From Prinia subflava (taxonomy: Eukaryota > Chordata > Aves > Passeriformes > Cisticolidae): 64,000 bases of DNA. Below are positions 42,601-54,900 of this stretch, in pieces. Made by a program: the position numbers and the translations under genes. The stretch lies in contig NC_086253.1 of the NCBI RefSeq assembly GCF_021018805.1, positions 34,101,583-34,165,582 of the forward strand. The letters are read 5' to 3'. The notes below the pieces were generated by a model. That model ran no database searches and was not told the origin of the DNA. It saw only the letters and a program-made list of their open reading frames with translations. Position 1 is the first letter of the stretch. Each line of letters begins with the position of its first letter.

Positions 42601-45600
42601 GTCTCTCAGTGGACTAGTACTTAGACTTCCACCTGGGTTATTGTAAGTGACTGAAAGAGGCTGAGTACAAAAGGGGTAGGAGTGAATGTTGGTTCTTGAT
42701 ATTGTTGGTGATGTTCACTTCTGAAGAAGGCAGCAGTTGGGAATGAACTTGGCAGCCCCTTACCGCACTTTCTTAGACTGAATTCAGTATTTCTGATACA
42801 ATAGTCCTGCTACTACAATTCTCCTCTCTCCAAAGGAAGGGAGAGCAGAGGAAAGCATCTGAATTTTGCAATGAGGCCTGAAATGCTTATGTAAGCAGTA
42901 AGGATTTATATTACACTTCCTTATCTTCTCTGACTTTCTGGAATCATATCCCTGCCAAGACAGAGACAGGAAAACTTGTCTCTGAGATGAGGCACTCTAA
43001 CCTTAGCCAGTTCCTATCTTAAATATTGAATAAGTTACACTTTCCAAGCAGAAAATCAAAGGAAGGTAGAGCACAGCTACTCCTCCAATCTTTTTACTAC
43101 CCTTCTTGTCTTCATAAAGTTGAAAGAGAACAATTGCTCTAAATGTCTCAAAAGGCACGTGGAGAGTATTTCAAAAAGAAATACAGTTTGAGAGGGACCC
43201 AGAGCTGCATTATGTACCCAAGGATCAATTCAGAAGTTGGAACAAAGGTTGAAATTTTGTCTAGACTGACGGAGCTACTGGACGTTTTCAATGAAAATAA
43301 AACCAGAAGGAATTTAAGGAGGTGAAGTATTATTCTGCCAGTGACTGAGAGGATCTGATTCTGCCTCAAGCTGCAAGCAGGCTGAAGAGTCCATCATAAT
43401 GGATCTGTGAACATTAGCTCACTTGTTGATGTCCACAGCCGCGTTTCTCTCGCAATTTGAAGATAACTCTGATGAACTCTGTGCTGCCACTACCATGGTA
43501 AAAGCAGTCACTCACACGCCCAGAGCCTGTCACTACAGCAACAGCACTGTCATAACCTCTGAGTTACACCCACTGTGACCAGCTCGGCAACTGCGCACAG
43601 ACGTCTGATGCAACAGTCATTCCTATATCCCAGCCATTGTTCCTTGGGGAAAACTTCAATACTGTGCATGCATAGTCTCTCCTATGCAACATGCCAAGTT
43701 TCACAGCACCGAGAGCACCATTCATGCATTCACAAAGGCAGAGGATTACATCTTGTGACCAGAGGAGGGTGACACTTTATATTTTATGGTACTCATTTCC
43801 ACACGCCTTCTTGCAGCTGGTCTTCTCTTAGTGCAACCAGCACTATCAGAGATGCTGAACACAGGCACTATGCAGTCATCCAGGTCTTTGTTTTGCCATG
43901 ACATTTGGTATTGTTTCCTCACCTGTTTGAATGTGACAGAAAGAATCTACAGAATCTGTTAAAATTCCCTTCTGGTTCAACTTGACCTGAACTTACTGCA
44001 ATGGCAAGCTCAGCTGCAGCCAAGCAACTGCAGAAAGAAGTTAGCTTTTAATTTTGCTACTTTTTGTGCTAGCTTTCATGATTTTTTTTTACTAAAGTGT
44101 TAACTTGTGATTTTATTTAAGTAAGTTTGAAGAAACTTTAGAAATCATGTTGATTTCTTTCTCATCTGCATAGGGCATCAAAGAGAAAATCTTTGGTTTG
44201 ATTATTTCTGGCTTCTGTCACTGGTAGAGCATATGCCAGTAGCCAAGGTTTCTCCCCATGTTGAGTCAGTCCTACAGGTGATGAGGTGTATATAATTCAA
44301 AAAGATTTCACAAATAATCACAAGCAGTAAAGGACAAGAAATTATCTTGGTTTTCATCCTTGCTATTCAGCCTCTAGTACTCTAGTATTTCATCTATGTC
44401 CTACCTTGCTTAACCAGTCAGTCTCAGTTCCTCCATCTACCCATCAGGACACCCACTTCTACCCCTTTTTGTACTCAGCCTCTTTCAGTTTTCTCCTCTA
44501 CCACTATTAAGTTTAATACAGCATGCCCTAAATTCAGCTCTCTCCCTGAACTTTCTCCCCAACAGATGACAAAAATCCCAAATCAACCTCCTTGCAAAGA
44601 ATTCTTACTTAAATACAACAGGAAGTTTTCTAACTGTGCAAAAGTATGAAATTTTCAGAAAATGACGGGACAATAGAAAACAAGAAATACAGAATATATA
44701 AAAATACATAAATAGAAAATACTAGCAAGCTTTATCTATAAGTAATATAAATAAAGTCATTTGCTGATAGTGAATCTTACATATTTTCAGATTTTGACAC
44801 CTAGGTAACAGAGAATAGGACTATCAGGTTAGGTATAAGGAAAATAGACTTCTTACTTCAAACTAAGCTGATTTATCAACAGGTACAGTAATAGATGTTA
44901 TGTACTACTAGTGTTTGTACACTAATAGGTGTAATAGGGAAAAGAATAAAGCCAACAATACATACTACTAAAATACATTGAGATTTCCAGCTGTCTTATG
45001 ATAATTAATACACTGTGAATATATCTCTCAAAGCTATAAACAACTACTCTTTAGGTCTAAGCCTATGAAATATTAAAATTTCTATGTAAAATGTCTATTT
45101 CTATAATCATTCTTAACATTGAAATTTTCAAATTCATTAGATTAATATTATCTCTGTAAGCTGTACAAATGAAGAAATAGTGTATCATAACGTAAAACAT
45201 GCATGACAAGAAAACAAAGAAACAAATATATAATGATTCTAGCTGTGACACAGTATGTTAGTGACATTGATAAACTAAATTTTCATGCTGATAGCATGTT
45301 GTAGTCTCAAATCTATTATGCTTTGGAACTGATGTATTACCATCTCTGGACAACTTTCACACCAGGAGATGATCCCTGCTAGCAAAATTTTAAAAAGGAA
45401 GGGATTACAAACAAGATAAATTTCATTTTATTGTTACCTGAATTAGTCTCAACTAACAGAAATTTCATACAACATACTCCATTTGCTAAAATACTTACAT
45501 TTGTTGATCCTATTACAAACATACAAAGCATAAACCAGGCACAGTTCTATTAACTCTGCTACAGCATTTATGCATCTGAACCAGTATTGTATGGTAATTG

Positions 45601-46677
45601 TTCTACAGGGAACAGTAATATTTGGCTTTGTTCTGCTTTAATACAGTATGCTTACAATTTTACTTTGGAGACAATATTTTGGGATCTCTTGGCAAATATC
45701 TACAATATCTTTGAGTTTGCTGATAATGACTGATTAATTGAATTTAACATACCATTATCTTCCTGCTGTTGATTTTAATTTGTGGCTAAGTGAAAGCTTA
45801 AGAGTTTTTGGGAGAAGCAGATCAATGTACTGTGTCAATATATATTACAGATTAATTAGTAGGCAACTGCAGATCTCCTCATTTAATCAAATAGCACATT
45901 GTCCCTTTTACTAAGTTAGGAGTTACCATTAAAGAAACAGAATTTGGACATAAAAATCTGATTTTTAGTGGAGTACAAACAAACTAAGAAAGGTAAATTT
46001 ATAATTAACAATTCAGAAATGATACTGCTTTGTCAGAGTTTTTTTTCTGTGTATGTGTGGATCAGAAATGAATTATACTGATTTGGCACAAGAATGCCAA
46101 AACACAGTTCAAAAATTAGATACAGATCATTGACAAAATTAAGTAGATATGGAACAATCCTAAAATAGAAGTTTTACTTAAACAAATTGAAATATTGATT
46201 TATATGGAATTCTCTACTTACAGTTACATATTTATCAGTAGTTGCAATCTCAAACTAGCTGTTAAAAATATTAGAGATTAGGTATGTAGCTCTTGTTAAC
46301 TTATTTGATTTGTCATTCTTTATGCTATATTATTATGTCATAATATTTCTAAAGTAGTAAATTTGCCAAGTAGTAAATACATTACAAACTAAGGATCAGA
46401 TCTGGCAAATGTGTAATCATGCAAATAGTTTGCAACAGCCTGCAGAATTATACCACAGAGAATTAATACAATGTCAATTGCATTCTTAATGTCTTAAAGC
46501 AAGCAAGATTTGGCAGTCAAAATTTACCATTTTGTATCTACTATGAGTCTGTATGACAAATTATTTGGACTAATTTTTAAAAAATCAGACATAAGGATGA
46601 GTAAGTTTGTTCCAGATGTTTTCCTATTGCAATTTTTTTTAAAATCATACTTTGTCTTCTGTGTCAATAGTTAGCAT

Positions 46678-46683
46678 CATGCA
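46678..46683 (-). promoter_or_regulatory. UGCAUG (RBFOX-type) intronic splicing motif
   Basis: The minus strand reads TTTGCATGATG here, placing UGCAUG at intron positions +21 to +26 after the donor of the 93-nt candidate exon. RBFOX proteins bind this hexamer, and when it lies within roughly 100 nt downstream of an alternative exon they usually promote inclusion in neurons and muscle. The motif and its spacing are seen directly. The regulatory role is inferred. Confidence 0.5.
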
Positions 46684-46703
46684 AACACTTAAGAGTCACA
46701 TAC

Positions 46704-46796
46704 CCATAACTGCTATCGTGATATGTTGGAGAAAACACATCCATCTCTATAAGGCTGTCATGACCATTTGCAAGGACTGCTTGACTTTCTAATTCT
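46704..46796 (-). CDS. TENM3: Candidate TENM3 cassette exon, 93 nt, in frame, intracellular
   Basis: This stretch lies between two exons that already join perfectly without it, so it would be an optional insert. Its acceptor follows a pyrimidine-rich tract (ending TTTATGTATAG), and its donor is GG|GTATGTG. Upstream AG plus its first A gives Arg. Thirty open codons follow, and the final GG plus the first G of the transmembrane exon gives Gly. Inclusion therefore adds exactly 31 residues and keeps the frame. The peptide contains ELESQAVLANGHDSL and FSPTYHDSSYG; it is polar and acidic and looks like ordinary disordered cytoplasmic sequence, not repeat-derived. The insert would sit about 50 residues before the membrane helix. 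The donor lacks the usual A at -2 and has T at +4, so it is moderately weak, which is common in regulated exons. A UGCAUG motif lies just downstream. Alternative exons in teneurin cytoplasmic domains are known in general. I do not recall this peptide from a described isoform. It could still be a chance open pseudo-exon. Confidence 0.75.
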
Positions 46797-49700
46797 CTAT
46801 ACATAAAGATACAAAAAAATGAAATTAGAAGTGCAATTTCAAATTAAAGAAAGGGATGATCCCACAAAAAGAATATACTAATTAATTCTGTTGTGTAACT
46901 TTATGCAAAACTGAAAGTGGGATTTATCTGATTTATCTTCCATGCTGTCCTCTGAACTAAGTGCTGGGTTGTAACCTGAAGACACAGTGTTATAAGGCTA
47001 CCTTTAGGTTGTCATTACCTTTTGCTGATCTCTTATTTATGTGCAAGTCCTTCAATACAATTCCTGACTGCTGCCTATGGCTAGGCAGGCTTAAGGACTG
47101 AGCAGTGCATAGTGGGGGATGTTGTTTACTTGATAAGGCTGGACCAGAGATGAAGTAATAAAACTGCACTGACTATTAAAAGACAGTCTCTTGCTGGCTA
47201 TCTGGCGCAGTCAGCCAGCATGAAAAATATGCAGAGGGCTGGCTACCAGGGTGAATGGGCTTCTCATGTTCTGCAAATTACAATGCACAGCAGCAGGAGA
47301 GGCAAAGGAAGCATCACAGTCTCTGCTTCGCTCAGGGAATAGTGAGGAAATGAGGGGGAGAAATGAAGTAAGCCATTATTATTTTGTTTAGAACTGCATA
47401 TTTCTTTTGTCCTATCTAAAACAGGGAATGATTAACATGGGGCAAAAATACTTGGGTCCATTTTTACATCAATGACTTGTGAAAATTGAAATGATAAAAT
47501 CCAGGAATACTGTGCAAATGCTACTGAATTCTGGACTACTGGTGCTTTCCTAAGAGCCAGTGGACAATACACACAGCATGATCGAATTCCAAGTACTTAT
47601 GGTGACAGCAAGGGATATTTGAGCAGGAAAGAGGGATCAAGCATGCCAGAGGGATCAAGTAAAAATCTAAAGTAAGACACTATTGACATCAAAGAAAGCT
47701 TATAAGCATATCAGCTTGGTGTTTTAGGATTCAAACAGATGCTCAGTGAGAAGCCAGCAGTAAGAGAATGTCAAAAGAAAACGGAACATTTTTGACTTTA
47801 GTCTTTGAAAACAATACTTATTTTCTAATATGTATATATAATGATCCTATAATTATGGCATGCCAATTTCTCAAATGCATTTCTGCTGTCAGCAATCTAA
47901 GCAGAGTCCTGTTTCTTCAACTTGCAGATCAGCAATGTGACACACCCACAGTGATAAACAGGCCTTCAGAAGAGCAGGACTTGAATTCCATTCCCAGTTT
48001 CTGCCTTTATTTTGTACCATGCACCTTCTCAATACAAGTAACATATCTAATCAAGTCCATGTGTGAAAACCTGGGAGGCTTACAGATCAGAACAGTTTTG
48101 AATTTGATTAAACAAAGCACTGTTCTAGTGGGTGGAACATGTAAAATAGCTGGTTTGAGCAGACTTTAGCCTCCAGCAACACTGTGCTTTTGCAGAAAAT
48201 CAACCAGCCTCAATACAAATTGATTTAAAACTTCCCTGGAAACTATCAACACCCTTTCCACACCTTAATCAATACTGAGGGCAATTGGAACATTTGCAGT
48301 CCACCCCAATAATGACATACGTGTATGTTCATCACACTTTAGGAGTTTATAAAGTCTCTGTATTCTAAAATGAACTTTGAATCAAGTTTACAGAACAGTT
48401 TTGAAGTAACACATTCCAGGAAATACTTTGTCTATACTATTTCTGAGGTATTCCAGTATTTTAATTAAATCCTTCAAAATGCTAAAATATTTTCCAGCCA
48501 TCAAGTATGCCTTCAACCAATACCTTGTTTTTTTCTTGGTAAAAAAAGTAGCTAAGTAGCTGAATACAGTAATGTTCCTAGGATTCCACTTTTAATACTA
48601 AGTGGTATGAGAAAACTAAGCACTATTTGTATAAACTGTTAGTTTCCTGGCTAGTTTTTATAAAAATATCACAGTCTATCATACAAAATGCAAGCACCTT
48701 TCAAACGAGGTACTTTTTGCAGTAAATCTAGTAAGAAAAAGCAAAGCTCTCCTTTGATTCACTGGGACATTAGCATAGATTCTGAATAAAGTTACATAAT
48801 ATTCTCAGAGATTTATTCCTTGACTGGAATACGTAAATTTCCCCTTACCAACAAATTGATCTTTTACATTCAATGACTAAAATTAATGAAATAACTTCCC
48901 AGGAAATGCACTAAGAGATGCTACCAGCATATTTTTATCTACAAATTTATGAGTTCTAACATACTTTTCCTCTGTGCATCTCTAACATTCATAATTGATT
49001 GCACATTAGAAAAATTCTGCACATTCAAATATTTAACAGAGAGAGCATTTAAAGAAGTGATTTACTACGTATTTTTAAATATCAGTAATTTAGATCCTAC
49101 TAGAACTCAAAGTCATAAGAATATAACTACTGATACTGGTGCTCAAGGAATCATTACTAAAACTAGTAGGTGAATAAAAACTTAAAGCTCGATGATAATA
49201 AAAAAAATACTAATAGTTAATTACTAAATAATCTTTCATTATATTCAGACACCTGACATGTAATCCTATATTTGCATGACTTTGGCTGTCCAAACCAGTA
49301 ATTCAAAGAACAAATGGAAAGTTTTTTTATTTCTTCAGAAGTTCATACTATTCTGTAGTGCTGGCTCCTCCAGCAGATCTATTGGCTCTACAAATGAACC
49401 TAACTTACAGCAGGCTAGGGGACAGTCAAATAGTAAAGATCATTAAATATTCAAAGAAAGGCGCTGTAGTCTGCAGGAAACCTACAAGAAACATTCTTCT
49501 ACCGTCTTTGGTTTTTTTGTTACAAATTTTGTAGATTTTACTGAGCCCAAATAGAGGGAACTTCTGCCTCTGCTTGGTAAACTCATTGTCATTTAAAGAC
49601 AGCATCAAAGATGAAAGAAGCATTCACACAATTCAATTCAATCAAGTTACAATTTTAGGTCTTCATAAACATTTAAGTAAAAAGTCTTTTTATACTTTAA

Positions 49701-51683
49701 AAAATGTAGATTGGAGTTTCTCTTGGACACCATTGATCTGTACCCTTACAGTTCATCTTTTTAGCCAGCAATGCTTCACAAAAATGCATTAATTCTTGTT
49801 AACAGTACTTTGCAAGAGACAAATTGCAGTATATTCTATTAAAAATACAACTGAATCCAATATTATGGAATATATATCTTTTGAAATCACTTTTACTACT
49901 AAGGCAGAGCAATAGGGACTAAAACCTCCTCCAAGCTTTGCAAATACATCCCTCTCTCCTACATGCACATACACAAACCCAGCAAACTCTATGTCATTTT
50001 TATGCCACCTATCATCAGTATGAGCCTACAGAGCTAGAAAGATGGTTGTGTATATATGGTGACATTCACATTCTCTACCTCTAAATGGCTGTCATCTAAG
50101 TCAAATAAAAAAAAAAGAGAGAAGGAAAAAAAACCCAACAATAAGCATAAACTAAAATATTGCCAGAGGAAATAAACTTTTTTAGTCCAAGAAAAGGATG
50201 AAGGAAGAGATCTATCACAAAGTTGTTAATATAGTTGATACTGAGACTGAAAATCACACTTAGTAGGGAACCTTAACCAAAAGGGGGAAAATCAATAACA
50301 AATAAGATGGGTTCTACACCTCCAGAGTTCCAACCAAGTAAGACCATTAGAAAAATCACAGTAGTAGGGCTCTGTCAGTTTTTACATGAAATTTTTACGT
50401 TTTACCTCATTCACAAGTGTTCAAAACTCGAACACTCAAAATACCCTTAGCTTTTCATCAGAAATATTCAAAAGATGAACAAAAATACTTTACTCTGCAA
50501 AAAAACTTAAGGTTGAAGTGGCATTCTCTTTCAAGTAGTCCTACAGCTTTATAAAGACAAAAATATATATGGCAATAGAAGCAAACATCAAAAACCTTAC
50601 CCATCTACTTCAGATTAACTAGCATCAGGAAAACATCAAACATCTTTTTCTCCACTTCAAACTTATTTGTTCTGTTAGAAATTTTTTTCTTAAGTACTAT
50701 ACTGTTTGAATATGATGGTGAAATCTCTTCAGTGGAATGCTGTTCCACAGTGCTTATGTCTTATAAACAGCACAGAAGAGTCCAAGAAAACTAAGAAAAG
50801 GAATAGCCATTCCAAGCTGCCTAACAGAGGAGTTGCCTGAAACATCTGTGGCAGCAAAAACTACTTAAAAGATAATCTTAAAGTCATGTATGTTTGAAAT
50901 TAGTCAAAACCATCTTTGCTTTGCTATAAACATAATTTAAAGGGATTAACAGAACAAACTGAAAGGATATAATAAACATTTTCAAGAATTACTGTAAACT
51001 TCAATATAGTAATAAATGATCACTTTAATAACTAAATTGGAATATTATGGTTTTCCTTAATAGAAAATTAATGCTGACTGAATGTTACATGAGTACTAAT
51101 TAATCACTGTAGGTAAAATCAGCTCTGTGACAGTAAGGCCTATCATTTTTTAATAGATCATTCTGCATCTAAAAAAGCTAGTGTCACCCTTCACCTTAGC
51201 TGCTTCTCTTGTAGAGCAAATTATCAATGACAAATTTACCATTACACCAGAACTGAGTTCTTTTGTCTCACCAAATCCTAGCACCTTTAGAAACACCTAG
51301 CTTCACGTAAGTATTTCTTTAAAGGTACCAAGTGTAAGAGTTAAAAACTCTTTCTGAATGTTATTTGACATTTGATCTGTATGACAGTACATATTTGACA
51401 CATTTCTGGCAAGCAAGGAAAGAAATTTCTTCAAACAGGCAGATTATGAACAGGAAGGAAAACTCTTGTCTGGAAAAATTAATATATTCTAATTAGTCTG
51501 GAATAGGACTGTAAGGGAGAGGAGTGTCACCGAGGATTTTAGAGTGAGGACATATTTTTCAGGACTGAAAATTTCCAGTTTTGCTTGCTGAATGAGGGGA
51601 AGTATTAGATGCAGGTCAACTTTCATTAAGTTAAATGTTTTCCTTAGCATTGCCAGAGCCTGTAGTAGTACCCGAGTAATTAC
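46797..51683 (-). other. TENM3: TENM3 intron between proline-rich exon and candidate cassette exon
   Basis: This is 4.9 kb of AT-rich sequence with no recognised repeat or gene. Immediately before the candidate exon the minus strand has a CTAAT-type possible branch point and a T-rich tract running into the acceptor AG at 46797-46798. If the cassette exon is skipped, this stretch joins the next one as a single 19.6-kb intron (32074-51683). Confidence 0.75.
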
Positions 51684-51921
51684 CTGCTTTCCAGTGGTGC
51701 ATTACTGCCAAGCACCCAGCTGTCCTGCAGCTGGACTGACTCAGGCGTGGTTTGCAGCTCGGCGGGCAAAGCAGCCGGCGGGGCCGGACTCTGATTCCTC
51801 CTATTTGTCAGCGAGTTTCTGTTCAGTGAGGTGATGGATGGGTGATGCTGTGCTGAATGTTGCTTGTGAGAAGGTGGCAAAGGCTGCAGGGTTGACTGGC
51901 CTTGGTTATTTGGAGGTTGTT
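51684..51921 (-). CDS. TENM3: TENM3 exon: proline-rich part of the intracellular domain
   Basis: This internal coding exon of 238 nt has an acceptor with a long pyrimidine run ending TTTTTAG at 51922-51923 and a donor GTAATT starting at 51683. It opens with two bases that finish a codon and ends on AG, the first two bases of an Arg codon. The translation includes [32 protein letters not shown] and [16 protein letters not shown], then ends PLESR. I recognise this as teneurin-3. Teneurin-2 has a related but different version of this segment (a recognition from memory). The segment is cytoplasmic, low in complexity and rich in Pro, His, Ser and Asn. The PLPP stretch resembles the SH3-binding sites through which teneurin tails are known to bind CAP/ponsin-type adaptors. 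The intracellular domain can also be released and reach the nucleus in this family. The exon is locally GC-rich against an AT-rich background, as expected for coding sequence. The preceding exon was not found and must lie beyond 64000. Confidence 0.96.
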
Positions 51922-54900
51922 CTAAAAAGAAAGAAAATTAAAGTACATTATACAACATCTTGGCATTTGCTACAACCAAAGCAGAATGAGAAATTCAATA
52001 GAATGCCATCATCTAATATATTTGCATATTATTCTATTAGCAGACATTCAGTGACATTCTGTAAGAGCAAGTTTACCCTTGATACACCAAGTTCTAATTA
52101 ATACACAACAGATGGTAAAATTGCTTTTGGTTTTAATTTGTTTCAGGTTTTTTTTTAATCTGGTTTTATTAACACCTACAGAAAATAGCATCTGACAGAT
52201 CCCCTAATGTGCCTTTAGACTTCAGCTTTTTTTAACAAACCAACCCTGAAATTAAATGGGTAATTTCAGTAGAACACAAAGGTTTTCAAAATGCATATAA
52301 TCCCTATAATTATTTAATGGAGCTTTTTAAGCTTTATTTAACTGCAATAAATTATTACAAGCTAGTTGCTAAACAGCAGTAGACTAGTTTAGTGCATTTC
52401 AAATAAGGCAGATCTGCACTATGATCTGCTAATAGATGCTAAGTATTCTTTAGCAGAAGGTCACTCTGCGAAGCAGATGTTGCTTCATGGATATTTAACA
52501 GACTGATTCACATCTGATTACAACGTCAGAAGACTCATATACTTAATGACCGTCACATCCATTAGAACCCACACAGAACAGATTTTCCAATTTCACACCA
52601 TGCAATGTAAATAAAGTTTGGAGGAAGTCACAGGTGATAAGAGAGTCAGACCATCAAAACAAAAGGAAATATTTTCTGACTTAACCAAAGCACACAACAT
52701 CATAAAGCTTAAACCCAATACCTCAAAACAGCAAAACCTGCAATCAAATACCTCCATCAATGTTAGGCTTTAACAATCTGTTCCATAAAATCAGTGGCAA
52801 GTAAGTCATAAATATAAGACAAATCTTTTACAATATAATGCATACAAAACTAAAGAAACCTTGATGCTTAATTTACCAGACTTTAGCAATGACTGATGAC
52901 ACTTAAACGTGTAACACTTAACAATTATGTAATTCAAACTGCAATCTATTTCCTACCCTAATGTAGAAGAACATACTTCATAGAATAAATGCAAGTGTTA
53001 CGCAGAGCAGAAGATACAGGACATGCAATTTTCTCAAAGTGTAAAAGCTTTTGGGTAGTTTTTAAATTAGTTGTTTGATTTCCATAAGCAATTCCCTTTT
53101 GGAACTGGTTATAACTGCAAATTGTTACAAACTCAATAATAAAACTCTGGTACAGAGAACAAAGGAAAAGTATTTCTGTTGAAACAGATGTTTCCAATAA
53201 TTTATAGGTGACTGCTACAAAATTAACTTAACTGTGAGCAATTTCCCAGGTTGTGAACATTAGACAACATGAAAATGTTAAGAAATGGTCTTAAACAGAA
53301 AAAAACAAGTCATTGGAATAATTTCTTTTCTGAGAACCACATTCTTCTTTCCAGTGATTTTGTGTGGTCAACATGACTTTTGTCACAAACAACAGCAATG
53401 CTGAGTCTCTTATTAAAAGAATGACAGCATTTATACTGCTAGTGAGATTTTCAACATCAAATCCCTAATATAGTAACGCAAGATTGCAGTCAAGATAGGA
53501 TACAACTGATAAGTTCTATCTTCACCAACAGTGACACAAAAGCTGTCACTGCATGTGATTACAATCACTATGAAGGGCTTTAAGCCACATTTCAACAAGC
53601 CAGCTAAAGAAAGTTAACTGACCAACACTTGAGCAAAGAATTTTCCCCATGTCTACTAAAAATTTTATCTGATTTAGATAACAAGCTATTTATCAGCTGG
53701 TGCAAAATTAACAGTGGCCTTATATTTTGTAATATACAGGTGCATGTGTATATAAAAATATATATATAAAATATTTATGTGCACATGTGTCTAAGTATTT
53801 ATAGATACATATATGCAAATATATATGTACAAATTATTAACTACAAATTACAAAAAATACAGAAAAATGGCAGGTGGAATGAAGTAATTAGCATTAATTT
53901 ATTTTTAATCAGATTGATTAATTAAGATTGTTCTTAGAATCAGGCTTCTTTTTTATTCCTCTTTTTAACTCTCCTATCTGCCTAGTGTTTTTGGACAGTT
54001 TTGTCATGATCAGTGCAAAACTGCCCTCCACTGCAGCTCCTACCAGTTGAAATGTTATTCTGACATCCCTTTTGTTCCTTAATTTCTCTTCTCATTTACA
54101 ATCTCTGCTGAAAATCAATCAGTCTATCACTTTTAGTACTAAAGGTCTTGCACCATTCTGTGCTAAAGACAAAGCAGAGTATTTAATCATCGTTGTTCTG
54201 TTGCACAAAGGAGTGTTTGAGTACCAGGCTTGTCTTAGGTAGATGTCAGACCTTCCCCCACACTCTACTACCTGTGAGGAAGATGGATAGTGAAGGTTCT
54301 GGGTGTTTATATACTCCACAAATAAATCCACAGATTTAATAATTACTCTGAAAATATTCTGGAAGAATGAAATTGGATTACTCAGACCATAGGCCAGCTA
54401 TCCAGGCCACTATGGGGGATTTAGATTATTTCACTATAAATTTACTGTGAACCAAAAGGCCCTTCTGCTATATATCATATGAACATTACTGACACTAAAG
54501 ACACAGAGGAACATATGAAAGAAATTAAGAGAGGCTAGAAGGCAGCTAGAAGGCCAGAGCAAGTGCAATTCGGCAAAGATCACTTGTCTTCCAAGCCCAC
54601 TTTCTCTCTCCACAGAATGCTGACAAGTGACATTTTCTCGTGCCCGAGGGTGGCTACAATTGGCAGGGAATCTACAGCTTCCTCAAAATCAAAAATACCT
54701 GAAAAATCTGGAATGATTTATTTCTTTTCTAATTGTGCAAAAGCTATAGGTAGAGTTGCATTTAACAAGGTTAGATTTTCCATAAATCAACAGAGCTAAA
54801 ATCTATACTCCTCTAAATTTCCTCAGTCCAACACTGTCATTCTGAACGAGAGATCACTGAGGACTGCTTTTCAGATCTGTTCTTCAACCTGCCAGATTTC

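Larger units (their letters stand above)
32074..46703 (-). other. TENM3: TENM3 intron between candidate cassette exon and transmembrane exon
   Basis: This is 14.6 kb of intron. It contains the nested CR1 pair at 34.48-36.15 kb, a short (AT)n run at 39588-39610 and otherwise unremarkable sequence. The 44.6-46.7 kb part next to the candidate exon is very AT-rich and free of recognised transposons. Several open frames of 60-137 codons (for example 40567-40980, plus) have no recognisable homology and are taken as chance. Confidence 0.75.

Noticed and set aside
47768..48169. 133-codon open frame, plus strand
   Set aside because: No family resemblance and no supporting signals.
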